This document shows positions 28,533 through 36,803 of a DNA stretch of 51,237 nt, one piece after another. The stretch lies in contig NZ_VLLC01000025.1 of NCBI RefSeq assembly GCF_007830435.1, forward strand, positions 1 to 51,237. Direction: 5' to 3'. The stretch is from Desulfobotulus alkaliphilus. GTDB lineage: Bacteria > Desulfobacterota > Desulfobacteria > Desulfobacterales > ASO4-4. A program made the translations under genes and the position numbers. The notes under the pieces were generated by a model. It made no database searches. It was not told the origin of the DNA and worked only from the letters and a program-made list of their open reading frames with translations. Positions within the stretch are counted from its first letter, which is position 1. Every line of letters starts with the position of its first letter.

Positions 28533-29531
28533 TCTATCTGCTGCATTGTGTATCAGGCCTGCCTGAAAAGCATGGAGGAGTTCAAGGGCCTGTTTTCTGC
28601 TGGAAATGGAAGAGGCTTCAGATCTGAAAACCGTACTTCCGGGAAGACCCTTGACAAACCAGCCCAGTCGGCTTCGGAACATGCTGCAGGCGGTTTCTTC
28701 TCCGTAAAAAAGGGTGAGATTCTCCATGTAGTTTTCCATGGAGGCAAAGTGTTCCGCAAGATTCCGGCCCCAAGGGGCGTTTCCTTCCAGCAGGCTGTGG
28801 ATGTCTCTGAAAATATGGGGACTGTGCATGGCAGCCCTGCCGACCATGACGGCATCACAATGTGTCTCGCTGAACATGGAAAGGGCATCTTCGGGCCTTA
28901 TGATGTCTCCGTTGCCGATGACGGGAATTTTTACAAGACTTTTTATTTTGCGGATGACTGACCAGTCCGCCTTTCCTCCGAACCCCTGACGGGCGGTTCT
29001 GGGGTGAATGGTGAGGGCATCCACGCCGCAGTCTTCGGCTGTCCGGCTTAAATGAAGGGCCTCTTTTGCATCGGGCTGCCATCCGGAGCGGATTTTGATG
29101 GTGAGGGGAACCGAAAGCACCCTGCGGACCCTTGTAATGATTTCCTTTGATTTTTCAGGTTCTGCCATGAGTGCGGATCCGGAGCCGGATTTTAAGACCT
29201 TGCGCACGGAACAGCCGAAATTGATATCCACAATGTCTGCGCCCGCATCCTGTACCATCAGAGCGGCTTCGGCCATGATGGCGGGATCGGAGCCGAAGAT
29301 CTGTACGGAAAGGGGCCTTTCTTCCGGGTGAGATGCCATGAGCTGCCGGGTTTTTTCCGAACCATAAACCAGACCGTTGGCGCTGACCATTTCGGAACAT
29401 ACCAGACCGCAGCCGAATCCTTTGATCATGCGGCGGAAGGGCTGATCCGTAACCCCTGCAAGGGGAGCCAGTACGGTGGGGTGGGAAAAGGGGATACTGC
29501 CAATGGAAAAAGGGCGTTGTCTGGGCGTCAT
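28518..29531 (-). CDS. dusB: tRNA-dihydrouridine synthase
   Basis: A 337-aa flavoenzyme that reduces specific uridines in the tRNA D-loop. The family motifs are visible: APLAGVTDQPFRR (22-34), VQIFGSDP (77-83), the catalytic cysteine at C107 in DINFGCSVRKV, TIKIRSGW, the HPRTARQGF stretch, and VIGNGDI followed by DAVMVGRAAM. GCSVRKV replaces the more common GCPAKKV. Length and order match DusB. It is probably the last gene of an operon with the DUF1848 gene 44 bases upstream. Confidence 0.93.
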   Translation of the reverse strand: MTPRQRPFSIGSIPFSHPTVLAPLAGVTDQPFRRMIKGFGCGLVCSEMVSANGLVYGSEKTRQLMASHPEERPLSVQIFGSDPAIMAEAALMVQDAGADIVDINFGCSVRKVLKSGSGSALMAEPEKSKEIITRVRRVLSVPLTIKIRSGWQPDAKEALHLSRTAEDCGVDALTIHPRTARQGFGGKADWSVIRKIKSLVKIPVIGNGDIIRPEDALSMFSETHCDAVMVGRAAMHSPHIFRDIHSLLEGNAPWGRNLAEHFASMENYMENLTLFYGEETACSMFRSRLGWFVKGLPGSTVFRSEASSISSRKQALELLHAFQAGLIHNAADRLAPE

Positions 29532-29575
29532 ATGAAAAGGGCTGCCTTGGCTTGAAAATGGTTTTTATGGATGCT

Positions 29576-30418
29576 CTACCTTGCATAGCAATAAAGGCAG
29601 TGATGGGCGCAGGGCTGGCTGCGGTAGGAGCCAATGTCCGTGGCGTGGGTGCAGCCGCAGTTTTTTCTCTGTCCTTTTTCTTTTCTGAGGGAAAGTCTGC
29701 CAAAGGCTTTTTGCAGCTCCTTACCCGGAATACAGTGGGCCTGAAAAATATTATCAGGCCTGCAGGATGCCAGCAGCTCTGGCTCGCAGCAGAGAAAAAG
29801 CCGGATATTCATCTGCCCCAGCCGTTCTGCCATGCGCTCAATGATTTTTCTCTTGTGCTCCGGATCAGGATCAAAGAAAAAAACGCCGCTCTTTCTGCCC
29901 TGACGGATGACCTTGGGATAAAGGTCCAGAAAACTTGTGGTGCAGGAAGAAATCCCCGCTTTGGCTGCTGCTTCGGCGATGGAAGAAAAATCCTTCAGGT
30001 TGTGCCGGATACCTCCATGGGCATCCTTCCAGTGGCATATGGGATCCCAGCGCCAGAAAACAGCCTGCGGACCGAAGCGCAAGGCCAGCTCCTGCATCTG
30101 TTTCATCCGTTCCTCAAGGGAGGGCAGGCCGGGTTCCAGCAGGGGCGTTTCTGTATTGACCGTGAACTGAAAGCAGGCCCCCATTCCCATGCTCCGGAGT
30201 TTTTCTCCGGTTTTACTTTCTAAAAAAGGGCCATAATTTTTAGACCAGAAAACAAAGGCGGCCACATCTTCTGCTCTGGCAGAGACGGAAAATTTTCTGC
30301 CGGAGACGGGATTTTCCACCTCAAAAAAACCCTTTTTCAGTCCCCGGTGGAACCATGGGAGGTGAAAGGCGGGAAGATCCGTTCTCCGGGATGCGGAGAG
30401 AATGCGGCGCAGGCCCAT
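29576..30418 (-). CDS. DUF1848 family protein
   Basis: A 280-aa conserved protein of the DUF1848 family, function unestablished. It opens ILSASRRTDLPAFHLPWF, the family signature, and continues VFWSKNYGPFL. The C-terminus contains a cysteine cluster, CGCTHATDIGSYRSQPC followed by HHCLYCYAR, suitable for binding an iron-sulfur cluster, as the family does. No binding site is obvious before the ATG at 30418, which lies 9 bases past the stop of the preceding gene, so it probably relies on translational coupling. Family relatives are sometimes compared with radical-SAM enzymes, but the cysteines are at the C-terminal end here. Confidence 0.85.
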   Translation of the reverse strand: MGLRRILSASRRTDLPAFHLPWFHRGLKKGFFEVENPVSGRKFSVSARAEDVAAFVFWSKNYGPFLESKTGEKLRSMGMGACFQFTVNTETPLLEPGLPSLEERMKQMQELALRFGPQAVFWRWDPICHWKDAHGGIRHNLKDFSSIAEAAAKAGISSCTTSFLDLYPKVIRQGRKSGVFFFDPDPEHKRKIIERMAERLGQMNIRLFLCCEPELLASCRPDNIFQAHCIPGKELQKAFGRLSLRKEKGQRKNCGCTHATDIGSYRSQPCAHHCLYCYAR

Positions 30419-30427
30419 GGGAGGATT

Positions 30428-30772
30428 TCAGCTTTTTTTGAAATCGGAAAGGGAGATCACCTGACCGGGGGCAGCGTTTTCTTTTTTTTCCTTTCCGGCA
30501 TTCAGAATTTCTTCCTGTCTTTCTTTGAAGGCTGCGGAAGGTTCCAGTTTTTCCAGCCGGATGCGTTTTCCCTGCATGGTAAATTCGTCCCCGTTGATGT
30601 AAGTATCCCGCAGGATCCAGGTGATGCGTTCCGGCGGAGCCGGTACCTGCAGAAGGGTCATGGTGAGCTGGTACCAGTCCCGTTTCACATCGGCTTCAAT
30701 GTCATCGACCCGGGCGTAGGTTGTGGGCTGGTCTTCAAAATAAATGAGAACGATATCTCCGATATCCGTCAT
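30428..30772 (-). CDS. Conserved hypothetical protein, 114 aa
   Basis: A small soluble protein opening MTDIGDIVLIYFEDQPTTYA, with a likely SH3-like or small beta-barrel N-terminal half and a charged, probably disordered C-terminus. AAGGCAG lies ahead of the ATG. It is the first gene of a likely three-gene operon with the DUF1848 gene and dusB. I do not recognise a named family. Confidence 0.7.
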   Translation of the reverse strand: MTDIGDIVLIYFEDQPTTYARVDDIEADVKRDWYQLTMTLLQVPAPPERITWILRDTYINGDEFTMQGKRIRLEKLEPSAAFKERQEEILNAGKEKKENAAPGQVISLSDFKKS

Positions 30773-30890
30773 GGTTTCTGCCTTTTTTTATTGTTATAAT
30801 ACTTATTTTACGGCTTAAGGATTCAGACGACTTCCCATGCCGGGCCATCTATGGCACAGGAACGGCTTTTTTGTCAAAGAGGAGAAGCAT

Positions 30891-31778
30891 ATGCTGCTGA
30901 GTGATATTTTTGAAAAAAATCCCATGACCTTCAGTTTTGAATTTTTTCCGCCGGCAACGGAAAAGGGCTGGGAGAGTCTTTTCCATACCATTGCCGATCT
31001 CATGCCCTTAGAGCCTGCCTATGTGAGTGTCACTTACGGAGCTGGAGGTTCCACCCGTGACAGAACCCACAGGCTTCTGGCCCGTATCCACAGGGAAACC
31101 CCGCTGACCGCCGTATCCCACCTCACCTGCGTGGGAGCATCCAGGGATGAAATCCATGATATTTTAGGTGCCTATGATGCTCTGGGTGTGCACAATATCC
31201 TTGCCCTGCGGGGAGATCCGCCCGCAGGAGAGCCCTTTACACCCCACCCGGACGGTTTTTTATATGCCGCAGATCTTGTGGCCTATATCAAAAAACACTT
31301 TCCGGGTATGTGTGTAGGCGTGGCCGGTTTTCCTGAAGGGCATCCTGCAACACCCAACCGTCTTTTGGAAATCGACTATCTCAAGGCCAAGGTGGATGCC
31401 GGAGCCGATTATATTGTTACCCAGCTTTTTTTTGATAACCGGGATTTCTATGATTTTCAGGATCGCTGCCAGCTGGCGGGTATTGATGTTCCCATTCTGG
31501 CGGGTATCATGCCCGTAACCACCCGCAAAGGCATGGAGCGGATGGCGGAGCTTGCCGCAGGGGCCCGCATTCCGGCCCCTCTGCTGCGGGCTGTACACAG
31601 GGCCGGGTCCGATGCCATGGTGGAGAATGTGGGGGTGCACTGGGCCACGGAGCAGGTGAGGGATCTCATTGACCATGGGGTAAGGGGGATTCATTTTTAT
31701 ACCCTGAACCGCTCCCCGGCCACCCTGCGAATTTATGAGGCGCTGGGCGTAAAAAATTCCCGGAATCTGAGCCGTTGA
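30891..31778 (+). CDS. metF: Methylenetetrahydrofolate reductase
   Basis: A 295-aa flavoprotein that reduces 5,10-methylene-THF to 5-methyl-THF for methionine synthesis, or for the Wood-Ljungdahl methyl branch in anaerobes. It opens with the conserved TFSFEFFPP (13-21, with catalytic Glu17), followed by YVSVTYGAGGSTRD, ALRGDPP and VGVAGFPEGHP. ADYIVTQLFFD and the C-terminal GVRGIHFYTLNRS are also typical. The ATG at 30891 has GAGGAG six bases upstream. It is followed 10 bases later by darP on the same strand. It is a short bacterial-type enzyme without a regulatory domain. Confidence 0.95.
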   Translation: MLLSDIFEKNPMTFSFEFFPPATEKGWESLFHTIADLMPLEPAYVSVTYGAGGSTRDRTHRLLARIHRETPLTAVSHLTCVGASRDEIHDILGAYDALGVHNILALRGDPPAGEPFTPHPDGFLYAADLVAYIKKHFPGMCVGVAGFPEGHPATPNRLLEIDYLKAKVDAGADYIVTQLFFDNRDFYDFQDRCQLAGIDVPILAGIMPVTTRKGMERMAELAAGARIPAPLLRAVHRAGSDAMVENVGVHWATEQVRDLIDHGVRGIHFYTLNRSPATLRIYEALGVKNSRNLSR

Positions 31779-31788
31779 GGGAGAATCA

Positions 31789-32385
31789 ATGAAGGACTGG
31801 CATATGAAAGAAGACGCTTATTTTGAAGAAGACGGCAATGATGAAGAAGGATGGGACGGGGATCTTCCCCGGAGCCGGTCCCGGAAAAAGCAGGAAGCCA
31901 GAGCCCTTGAAGCCATGGGGGTGATGCTGGCATCCATGGGAGAGGACGTCTGGCAGAAGCTGCCCCTTTCTCCTGAGCTGTACCGGGCTTTGGTGGATGT
32001 AAAGGGAATTCGCAGCCATGGTGCAAGGAAGAGGCAGGAAAAAAGAATCGGCAGCCTGATGCGCCATGAGGAAACGGAGACCGTGGCGGCCATTGCCCGT
32101 TTTCTGGAAGACGGAGAATCAAGGAAACGGCGGGAACACTCCCGGATGCAGTACCTTGAATCCCTGCGGGACCGTCTGGCTTCAGGGAATGAAGGGCTGG
32201 CTGAAAATCTTGCCCGGCATCCGGGGCTGGAAAGAAACCACTTTCTTTTTCTTGTGGATCAGGCCGTCAGGGAAAAGACAACGGGCAAACCCAAGGGCAG
32301 CAGACGCACTCTTTTCAGGTATCTGAATGAAAGGCTGGATGGAGAAGGTCTGGATCTGGTGGATGGCTTTCTTTCTGATGAATGA
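31789..32385 (+). CDS. darP: DarP/YjgA family ribosome biogenesis protein (DUF615)
   Basis: A 198-aa soluble protein of the DUF615 family, whose E. coli member YjgA/DarP helps the late assembly of the 50S subunit. The product is charged and helical. SRSRKKQEARALEAMGVML follows an acidic N-terminus, and the conserved region includes IRSHGARKRQEKRIGSLMR. GGGAGA lies ahead of the ATG. It lies 10 bases after metF, so the two are probably cotranscribed, although they have no obvious functional link. Confidence 0.88.
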   Translation: MKDWHMKEDAYFEEDGNDEEGWDGDLPRSRSRKKQEARALEAMGVMLASMGEDVWQKLPLSPELYRALVDVKGIRSHGARKRQEKRIGSLMRHEETETVAAIARFLEDGESRKRREHSRMQYLESLRDRLASGNEGLAENLARHPGLERNHFLFLVDQAVREKTTGKPKGSRRTLFRYLNERLDGEGLDLVDGFLSDE

Positions 32386-32439
32386 AGATTCCTTGCTTTA
32401 TTGTAGGTGTTTATAAAGCTTTTGTCATTTTATCCCTGC

Positions 32440-32460
32440 GGGCAGGCGCAATGCCTGCCC
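32440..32460. terminator. Hairpin between convergent darP and MBL genes
   Basis: GGGCAGGC (32440-32447) and GCCTGCCC (32453-32460) form a perfect 8-bp stem with a 5-base loop. Neither side has a long T-run. The same hairpin type (GGGCAGGC-GCAA-) occurs at 18566, so it may be a dispersed intergenic hairpin rather than a simple terminator. Confidence 0.4.
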
Positions 32461-32474
32461 CTTCCCTGCCATTT

Positions 32475-33311
32475 CTATTGGACCCCGGAAAAAAGCCAGT
32501 TGCTGCCCACGGAAAGGGCACGGACCTTTTCCCCGAAGATGCGGCGCAGGTGGCAGTAGGCATGGATGCCCGTGCAGTGGCCCACCGTGATCTGGTCAAA
32601 GGAAAAAGCCTTAAGGCCTTCACTGACATGGTTCAGTCGGTCCGGGTCTGCCTCGCCAAGGTGCAGGCCGCCCATGATGGCGTGAAAATGGTTTGAGCCT
32701 GTAAGGCTGGCCACATGGGTAAGGGTATTGATCAGCCCCCTGTGGGTGCATCCCAGCAGCAGAACCGTTCCTTTATCCGTATCCAGAATCAGGCCCATGT
32801 CATCGGGCATACTGTCCTGCTCTATCTGATTTCCGGCAAAAAAACAGGATTCCACCCTTTCCCATGGGGTGACCATGGGAATTTCTCCCGTTGTCCGGAT
32901 GCCTTTGGTCAGTGCAAGGGAATCCCTTGTCCTCTGTATTTCAAAGCCTTTTTTTTCAAGAGCCTCCGGCGTTAAAGGGCATCCGATGCCTGTCACCTGA
33001 TCCGGCTGTCTGCCTGCCCATTTGGGTTTAAAGGCTTCCGGATGAGCCACGAGTTTTCTTTTTTTTCCATTGTCACCGAGACAATGCAGCCCGCCCGTAT
33101 GATCGTAATGCCCGTGGCTGAGTACCACGGTGTCCACCTCCTCCAGATCCTTTCCAAGGGCTTTGGCATTGGATGTCAGCACTAAACCCTGTCCCGTATC
33201 AAAAAGAATTTTTTCAGATGCTGTTTCCACGAGAAAGGAAAGGCCGTGTTCGCCCATGAGGGCCATGCCCATGACGGTGGTGTTTTCGGCAAGAAGGGTG
33301 ATGCGGATCAT
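32475..33311 (-). CDS. MBL-fold metallohydrolase
   Basis: A 278-aa metallo-beta-lactamase-fold protein. The metal motif is SHGHYDH, giving H66, H68, D70 and H71, and VLLLGCTHRGLINTL and GGLHLGE supply later ligands. The overall pattern is that of the MBL group related to 7,8-dihydropterin-6-methyl-(ribofuranosyl)aminobenzene-phosphate synthase; the substrate here is unknown. AAGGAGT precedes the ATG at 33311. It ends the minus-strand run that includes the NifX-like and MinD-type ATPase genes, and members of this group often accompany those genes in sulfate reducers. Confidence 0.85.
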   Translation of the reverse strand: MIRITLLAENTTVMGMALMGEHGLSFLVETASEKILFDTGQGLVLTSNAKALGKDLEEVDTVVLSHGHYDHTGGLHCLGDNGKKRKLVAHPEAFKPKWAGRQPDQVTGIGCPLTPEALEKKGFEIQRTRDSLALTKGIRTTGEIPMVTPWERVESCFFAGNQIEQDSMPDDMGLILDTDKGTVLLLGCTHRGLINTLTHVASLTGSNHFHAIMGGLHLGEADPDRLNHVSEGLKAFSFDQITVGHCTGIHAYCHLRRIFGEKVRALSVGSNWLFSGVQ

Positions 33312-33411
33312 GTAAACTCCTTGAATATCATAAAAGCCTTATCCGGCAGATCCGGTTTCCTGAAAGCAGGAATCCTGACATGAGGACTCCTGCCACGGAA
33401 CCGGATGCCCT

Positions 33412-33744
33412 TTAATGGTCGCAGAGATTGACACCCGTCTGCAGGCAGTTTTCAAGATACTGTCGGACCAGCACTTCCGGTGCTTCGCTGGGGGCACCGG
33501 TGAGTACGGTGATATTTTTTTCCGCAAAGAGCTGTTGGGCCTTGTGCCCCATGCCACCGGCAATGACAAGGGTTGCGCCAATGGATTCCACCCAGCGGGG
33601 CAGTACACCCGGTTCATGGGGGGGAGGGGTGAGGCTTTCGGTTTTTTCAATTTTTCCGTCATTCACATGGACCAGAGCAAATTCCTGCACATGGCCGAAA
33701 TGTACGGCAAGTTTTCCTTCTGCAACGGGGATGGCAACTTTCAT
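33412..33744 (-). CDS. NifX/NifB-type dinitrogenase iron-molybdenum cofactor domain protein (1)
   Basis: A 110-aa single-domain protein of the NifX/NafY/ORP superfamily, small carriers of metal-sulfur clusters. It opens MKVAIPVAEGKLAVHFGHVQ, with the characteristic HFG, and continues ATLVIAGGMGHKAQQLF, the usual IGxGxxxxA segment. It ends NCLQTGVNLCDH. No nif structural genes are present, so a nitrogenase role is unlikely. Orange protein-type carriers are the best comparison. Mobile copy E separates it from the second NifX-like gene. Confidence 0.88.
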   Translation of the reverse strand: MKVAIPVAEGKLAVHFGHVQEFALVHVNDGKIEKTESLTPPPHEPGVLPRWVESIGATLVIAGGMGHKAQQLFAEKNITVLTGAPSEAPEVLVRQYLENCLQTGVNLCDH

Positions 33745-33800
33745 GGTAATTCCTTTCGGACAGTTTTGGATGTATATTCAGCAGGGATATATAATTTTTT

Positions 33801-34152
33801 TTAACTGTTCATCATATTTCATCTTGATGGTTTATACTTTAATTCCAAGGTGCTGATTTCAGCATAAGGCAATCGGGCTGTTTGTGAGTGACATTGCAAT
33901 CGTTTCGGATCAGAGCTTTGCAGGCCTGTGCGAAAGAAGCGGCAAACTGTCTGAGCCGCCACAAAGGCAGCGTGCTTAAGACTGCTATGGTAATCAAAAA
34001 GTTTATCCTGCCTGTGGCGGGGAGGTTTTGCCGCTTCCGCACAGGGCAAGAAGCTCCCGAATAAGATTGCGTCACGAACAAATGGCTCGGTTGTCTATGC
34101 ACCTGATTAAAGGTGTTCGATTTACTAAAGGAAAATCGTGATGAATAATTAA
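33801..34152 (+). mobile_element. Palindromic MITE-like element, copy E (352 bp, subfamily II)
   Basis: Ends TTAACTGTTCATCA and TGATGAATAATTAA. The core is nearly identical to copy A, but the outer arms are the subfamily II type shared with copy C (GAACAAATGGCTCGGTTGTC). Flanks are T-rich (AATTTTTT left, ATTTTTTG right), so the target duplication is ambiguous. There are no CCGGCACTCAAG modules. It separates two NifX-like genes that would otherwise be consecutive. Confidence 0.82.
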
Positions 34153-34193
34153 ATTTTTTGAGACTACTGTTTTGACTCAGCCGCAGGGCCTGT

Positions 34194-34556
34194 TTATACC
34201 CAGTGTCCTTCCACATCGGGTGCCATGGCTGTTTCCAGTTTTCCGTTTTTATAGTGCTGTACCGCATCAATCACCCGTCCTGAAGCCCCCACCACCACCT
34301 CAATGCCCGCAGCCTGCAGTACGTCAAAGGCTTTGGGACCGCAATGGCCCGTGAGAACGGCTGCAGCACCAGTAGCTGCTGCGGTTTTTCCAGCCTGAAT
34401 TCCGGCCCCCTGGGGCAGGTTCAGGTTCTGGAAATTTTCCACAACGGAGTATTCTAAAGATTCCGTATCCACCAGAAGAAAACAGGCGGCACGGCCAAAA
34501 CGGGGGTCCAGAGCGGCATCCAGAGTTTGCCCCTGGGATGAAACAAGTACTTTCAT
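34194..34556 (-). CDS. NifX/NifB-type dinitrogenase iron-molybdenum cofactor domain protein (2)
   Basis: A 120-aa paralogue of the gene at 33412-33744. It opens MKVLVSSQGQTLDAALDPRF, and the region FGRAACFLLVD carries the FGR motif of this domain. AAAVLTGHCGPKAFDVL is the equivalent of the glycine-rich second motif. The start shares an ATGA with the stop of the upstream ATPase gene, so it is translationally coupled to it. The ATPases probably load or deliver a metal cluster to it, as proposed for ORP-type systems. Confidence 0.9.
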   Translation of the reverse strand: MKVLVSSQGQTLDAALDPRFGRAACFLLVDTESLEYSVVENFQNLNLPQGAGIQAGKTAAATGAAAVLTGHCGPKAFDVLQAAGIEVVVGASGRVIDAVQHYKNGKLETAMAPDVEGHWV

Positions 34557-35485
34557 GGTATTGTCTCCTGTTTCAGGGATTCCATAATCAGAAGGCCGCC
34601 ATCGGAGGACTTCTGCTGTTTTTCCAAAAGGCCGAGTACTTCCTGCCAGAGCTGCATCAGGGCCTGACTTGCCGGGCCACTGGAAATTTCCGTAAGGCTT
34701 CTGCCTGCGGCCATGGCCTTTGCCATTTCCGTATCAAAGGGGATGGATGTGAGGATTTCTATGCCCCTGTTTCGGGCTTCTTCCTCCATGGTATGGGTCA
34801 TTTCCGGATTGAGATCCCACTTGTTGAGGGTGAGGCATACGGGAATGCGCATCCGGGCGCAGAGCTTTGCAAGGCGCAGCATGTCATGGCGGCCGGAGAG
34901 TGTGGGTTCCGTAACCATGAGAACAAGATCCGCACCGGTGAGGGAGGCAATGACAGGGCAGCCGATGCCGGGGGGGCCGTCCACAAGGATGAGTGGATAC
35001 CCGCCCTGTCTGCCAAGTTCCCCTGCGCGTTTGCGCAGCATGGAAACCAGTTTGCCGGAGTTTTCTTCGGCGATGCCTAAGTGTGCATGGAGCATGGGCC
35101 CTTCTGCCGTGCTGGAATGGAACCATGTTCCAGAGATCCTTGGCTTGAGGCCTATGGCTCCGGCGGGGCAGAAATCATGGCAGATGCCGCAGCCTTCGCA
35201 GTAAACCGGATCAATTTCCGGTGGATGGGCGTCCTTGATGGCATGGAAGGCGCAGACTTCCACGCAGGTGCCGCAGTCCGTGCACAGGGTCGGATCCAGC
35301 TCAGGAAGAATACCGCCGGAAAAGGGTTCGGAAGAAAAGACCTTGTGGGGTACAACCAGATGAAGATTGGCTGCATCCACATCCGCATCCACGAGAATAC
35401 GGGAAGGTGCCAGATGGGCAAAGGCTGCGGAAATGCTGGTTTTCCCCGTGCCCCCCTTGCCGCTGAGGATGACAAGTTCCTTCAT
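34553..35485 (-). CDS. MinD/Mrp-type ATPase with ferredoxin insert (1)
   Basis: A 310-aa P-loop ATPase of the MinD/ParA group. The deviant Walker A is SGKGGTGKTS (8-17). A bacterial ferredoxin insert supplies two CxxCxxCxxxC sets (68-71-74-78 and 96-99-102-106) for two [4Fe-4S] clusters. LILVDGPPGIGCPVIAS is the Walker B region. It is coupled by ATGA overlaps both to the second ATPase upstream and to the NifX-like gene downstream. The ATG at 35485 has GGAGGG upstream; earlier codons overlap the neighbouring gene. The pair probably forms a heterodimer that assembles or transfers a metal-sulfur cluster. Confidence 0.92.
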   Translation of the reverse strand: MKELVILSGKGGTGKTSISAAFAHLAPSRILVDADVDAANLHLVVPHKVFSSEPFSGGILPELDPTLCTDCGTCVEVCAFHAIKDAHPPEIDPVYCEGCGICHDFCPAGAIGLKPRISGTWFHSSTAEGPMLHAHLGIAEENSGKLVSMLRKRAGELGRQGGYPLILVDGPPGIGCPVIASLTGADLVLMVTEPTLSGRHDMLRLAKLCARMRIPVCLTLNKWDLNPEMTHTMEEEARNRGIEILTSIPFDTEMAKAMAAGRSLTEISSGPASQALMQLWQEVLGLLEKQQKSSDGGLLIMESLKQETIP

Positions 35486-36336
35486 GATGCCCTCCGGATT
35501 TCCTGTCCCCGTTTCAAGATGATTTCCCATAGTCCGGTGAAGGCCTTTTTGAGGGCAGGGTCGGTATCAATGAGCTTTTCTCCCCTGGAATAGCTTTCTG
35601 CGTAGGATCGTTTAAAGGGAATTTCAAGGAGCAGGGGAATCTTTTCACGGCTTGCATAATCCTGTATCTGCGTATTGCCCTTTTCTGCCCGGTTCACCAC
35701 AATACCGCAGGGGATTTTCAGGTGTCTGGCTGTTTCCACGGCCAGGGAAAGATCATGGAGCCCGAAGGGTGTGGGCTCTGTAACCAGCACCACAAAATCA
35801 CAGTCCCGTATGGCGGCAATCATGGGGCAGGAGGTGCCGGGGGGGGCGTCCAGCAGAAGGGAGCGGTCGTCCGGAGCCATGCGCTGTACGGCTTCAATGA
35901 GGGGGGGGCTCATGGCTTCGCCCACCCGCATTTCTCCCCATATGAGCTGATGCGTTCCAAAGGTGGCGGAAACCACATCCCCCAGGATCCGTTCACCGGG
36001 GGAGATGGCTTCTTCCGGGCAGATGCGCATGCAGCCAAGGCAGGCATGGCACATTTCAGGATAGGCCAGCAGCCGTTTTCCTATGATCACCAGTGCTGAA
36101 AACCGGCAGATGGTTTCGCATTTTCCGCAGAGGGTGCAGCGGTCAGTATCTATGACCGGGACAAAAACCCCTTCCGGATACCGCTGTATCCTTTCTGTCT
36201 GTATGAACAGGTGGGCATTGGGTTCTTCCACATCGCAGTCCAGAAGGCAGATGGGCATGGGGGCGGATGCCGCAAGGTTCACCGCAAGGGTGGTTTTTCC
36301 TGTGCCGCCTTTTCCGCTGGCTATGGCGATTTTCAT
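35482..36336 (-). CDS. MinD/Mrp-type ATPase with ferredoxin insert (2)
   Basis: A 284-aa paralogue of the preceding ATPase. SGKGGTGKTT (7-16) is the deviant Walker A. Its ferredoxin insert has cysteines at 67-70-73-77 and 96-99-102-106, and LLLDAPPGTSCPMIAA is the Walker B region. AGGAGGC precedes the ATG at 36336, and its stop overlaps the next start as ATGA. Paired MinD-type ATPases of this kind are common in sulfate reducers and occur in the ORP operons of Desulfovibrio. The exact partner protein and cluster type are not shown by the sequence. Confidence 0.92.
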   Translation of the reverse strand: MKIAIASGKGGTGKTTLAVNLAASAPMPICLLDCDVEEPNAHLFIQTERIQRYPEGVFVPVIDTDRCTLCGKCETICRFSALVIIGKRLLAYPEMCHACLGCMRICPEEAISPGERILGDVVSATFGTHQLIWGEMRVGEAMSPPLIEAVQRMAPDDRSLLLDAPPGTSCPMIAAIRDCDFVVLVTEPTPFGLHDLSLAVETARHLKIPCGIVVNRAEKGNTQIQDYASREKIPLLLEIPFKRSYAESYSRGEKLIDTDPALKKAFTGLWEIILKRGQEIRRAS

Positions 36337-36378
36337 GCTGCCTCCTTTTTGCCTGTGGTTGAAGGTCTGTATCCGGCC

Positions 36379-36789
36379 CTATGATTCCCTTGCTTTGATT
36401 TCCGGATGGGTACACCGGGGACAGTGCTCCGGATGTTCTTCTTCTAAAGGATGCTCAAACGCCCGCTGACATCCGAGGCAGAGAAAATGGCTGGCCTTGC
36501 GCAGGGTATAGACACCACCTTCCACCCGGATGGCTTTACCGTGAATCAGGGCATCGGCTACCGTATTCCTTGCTTTTTGCAGGATGCGGCCGAAGGTGGC
36601 TCTGGATACTTCCATGCGTTCGCCGGCATCGGCGTGGTTCAGGTCTTCCAGATCCGCAAGCCTCAGGGCTTCCCGTTCATCCACCGTGAGAATCACTTCA
36701 TCCAGATCCCTGAGGGGAATGCCTCTGGGTTTGAAGTAGCTGACCTCGGGGTGGGCGGATACGATACGGTTTTTTTTGGGTCGAACCAT
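36379..36789 (-). CDS. DUF134 HTH regulator with C-terminal zinc-binding cysteines
   Basis: A 136-aa protein of the DUF134 family. The helix-turn-helix resembles sigma region 4 (about 34-80, VDEREALRLADLEDL then MEVSRATFGRILQKAR). A C-terminal cysteine pair set, CLGC and CPRC, probably binds zinc or a metal cluster. GGAGG lies four bases before the ATG at 36789; the upstream codon at 36810 is rejected because it places the start inside the palindrome described below. It is the first gene of the metal-cluster ATPase operon and probably regulates it. Confidence 0.88.
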   Translation of the reverse strand: MVRPKKNRIVSAHPEVSYFKPRGIPLRDLDEVILTVDEREALRLADLEDLNHADAGERMEVSRATFGRILQKARNTVADALIHGKAIRVEGGVYTLRKASHFLCLGCQRAFEHPLEEEHPEHCPRCTHPEIKARES

Positions 36790-36803
36790 CTGTCCTCCAG
36801 ATA

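Noticed and set aside
33412-34556. Nitrogenase cofactor biosynthesis genes
   Set aside because: The NifX-like domain is shared by ORP-type proteins, and no nifHDKEN or nifB gene is near; the DUF134/MinD-ATPase context favours a non-nitrogenase role.
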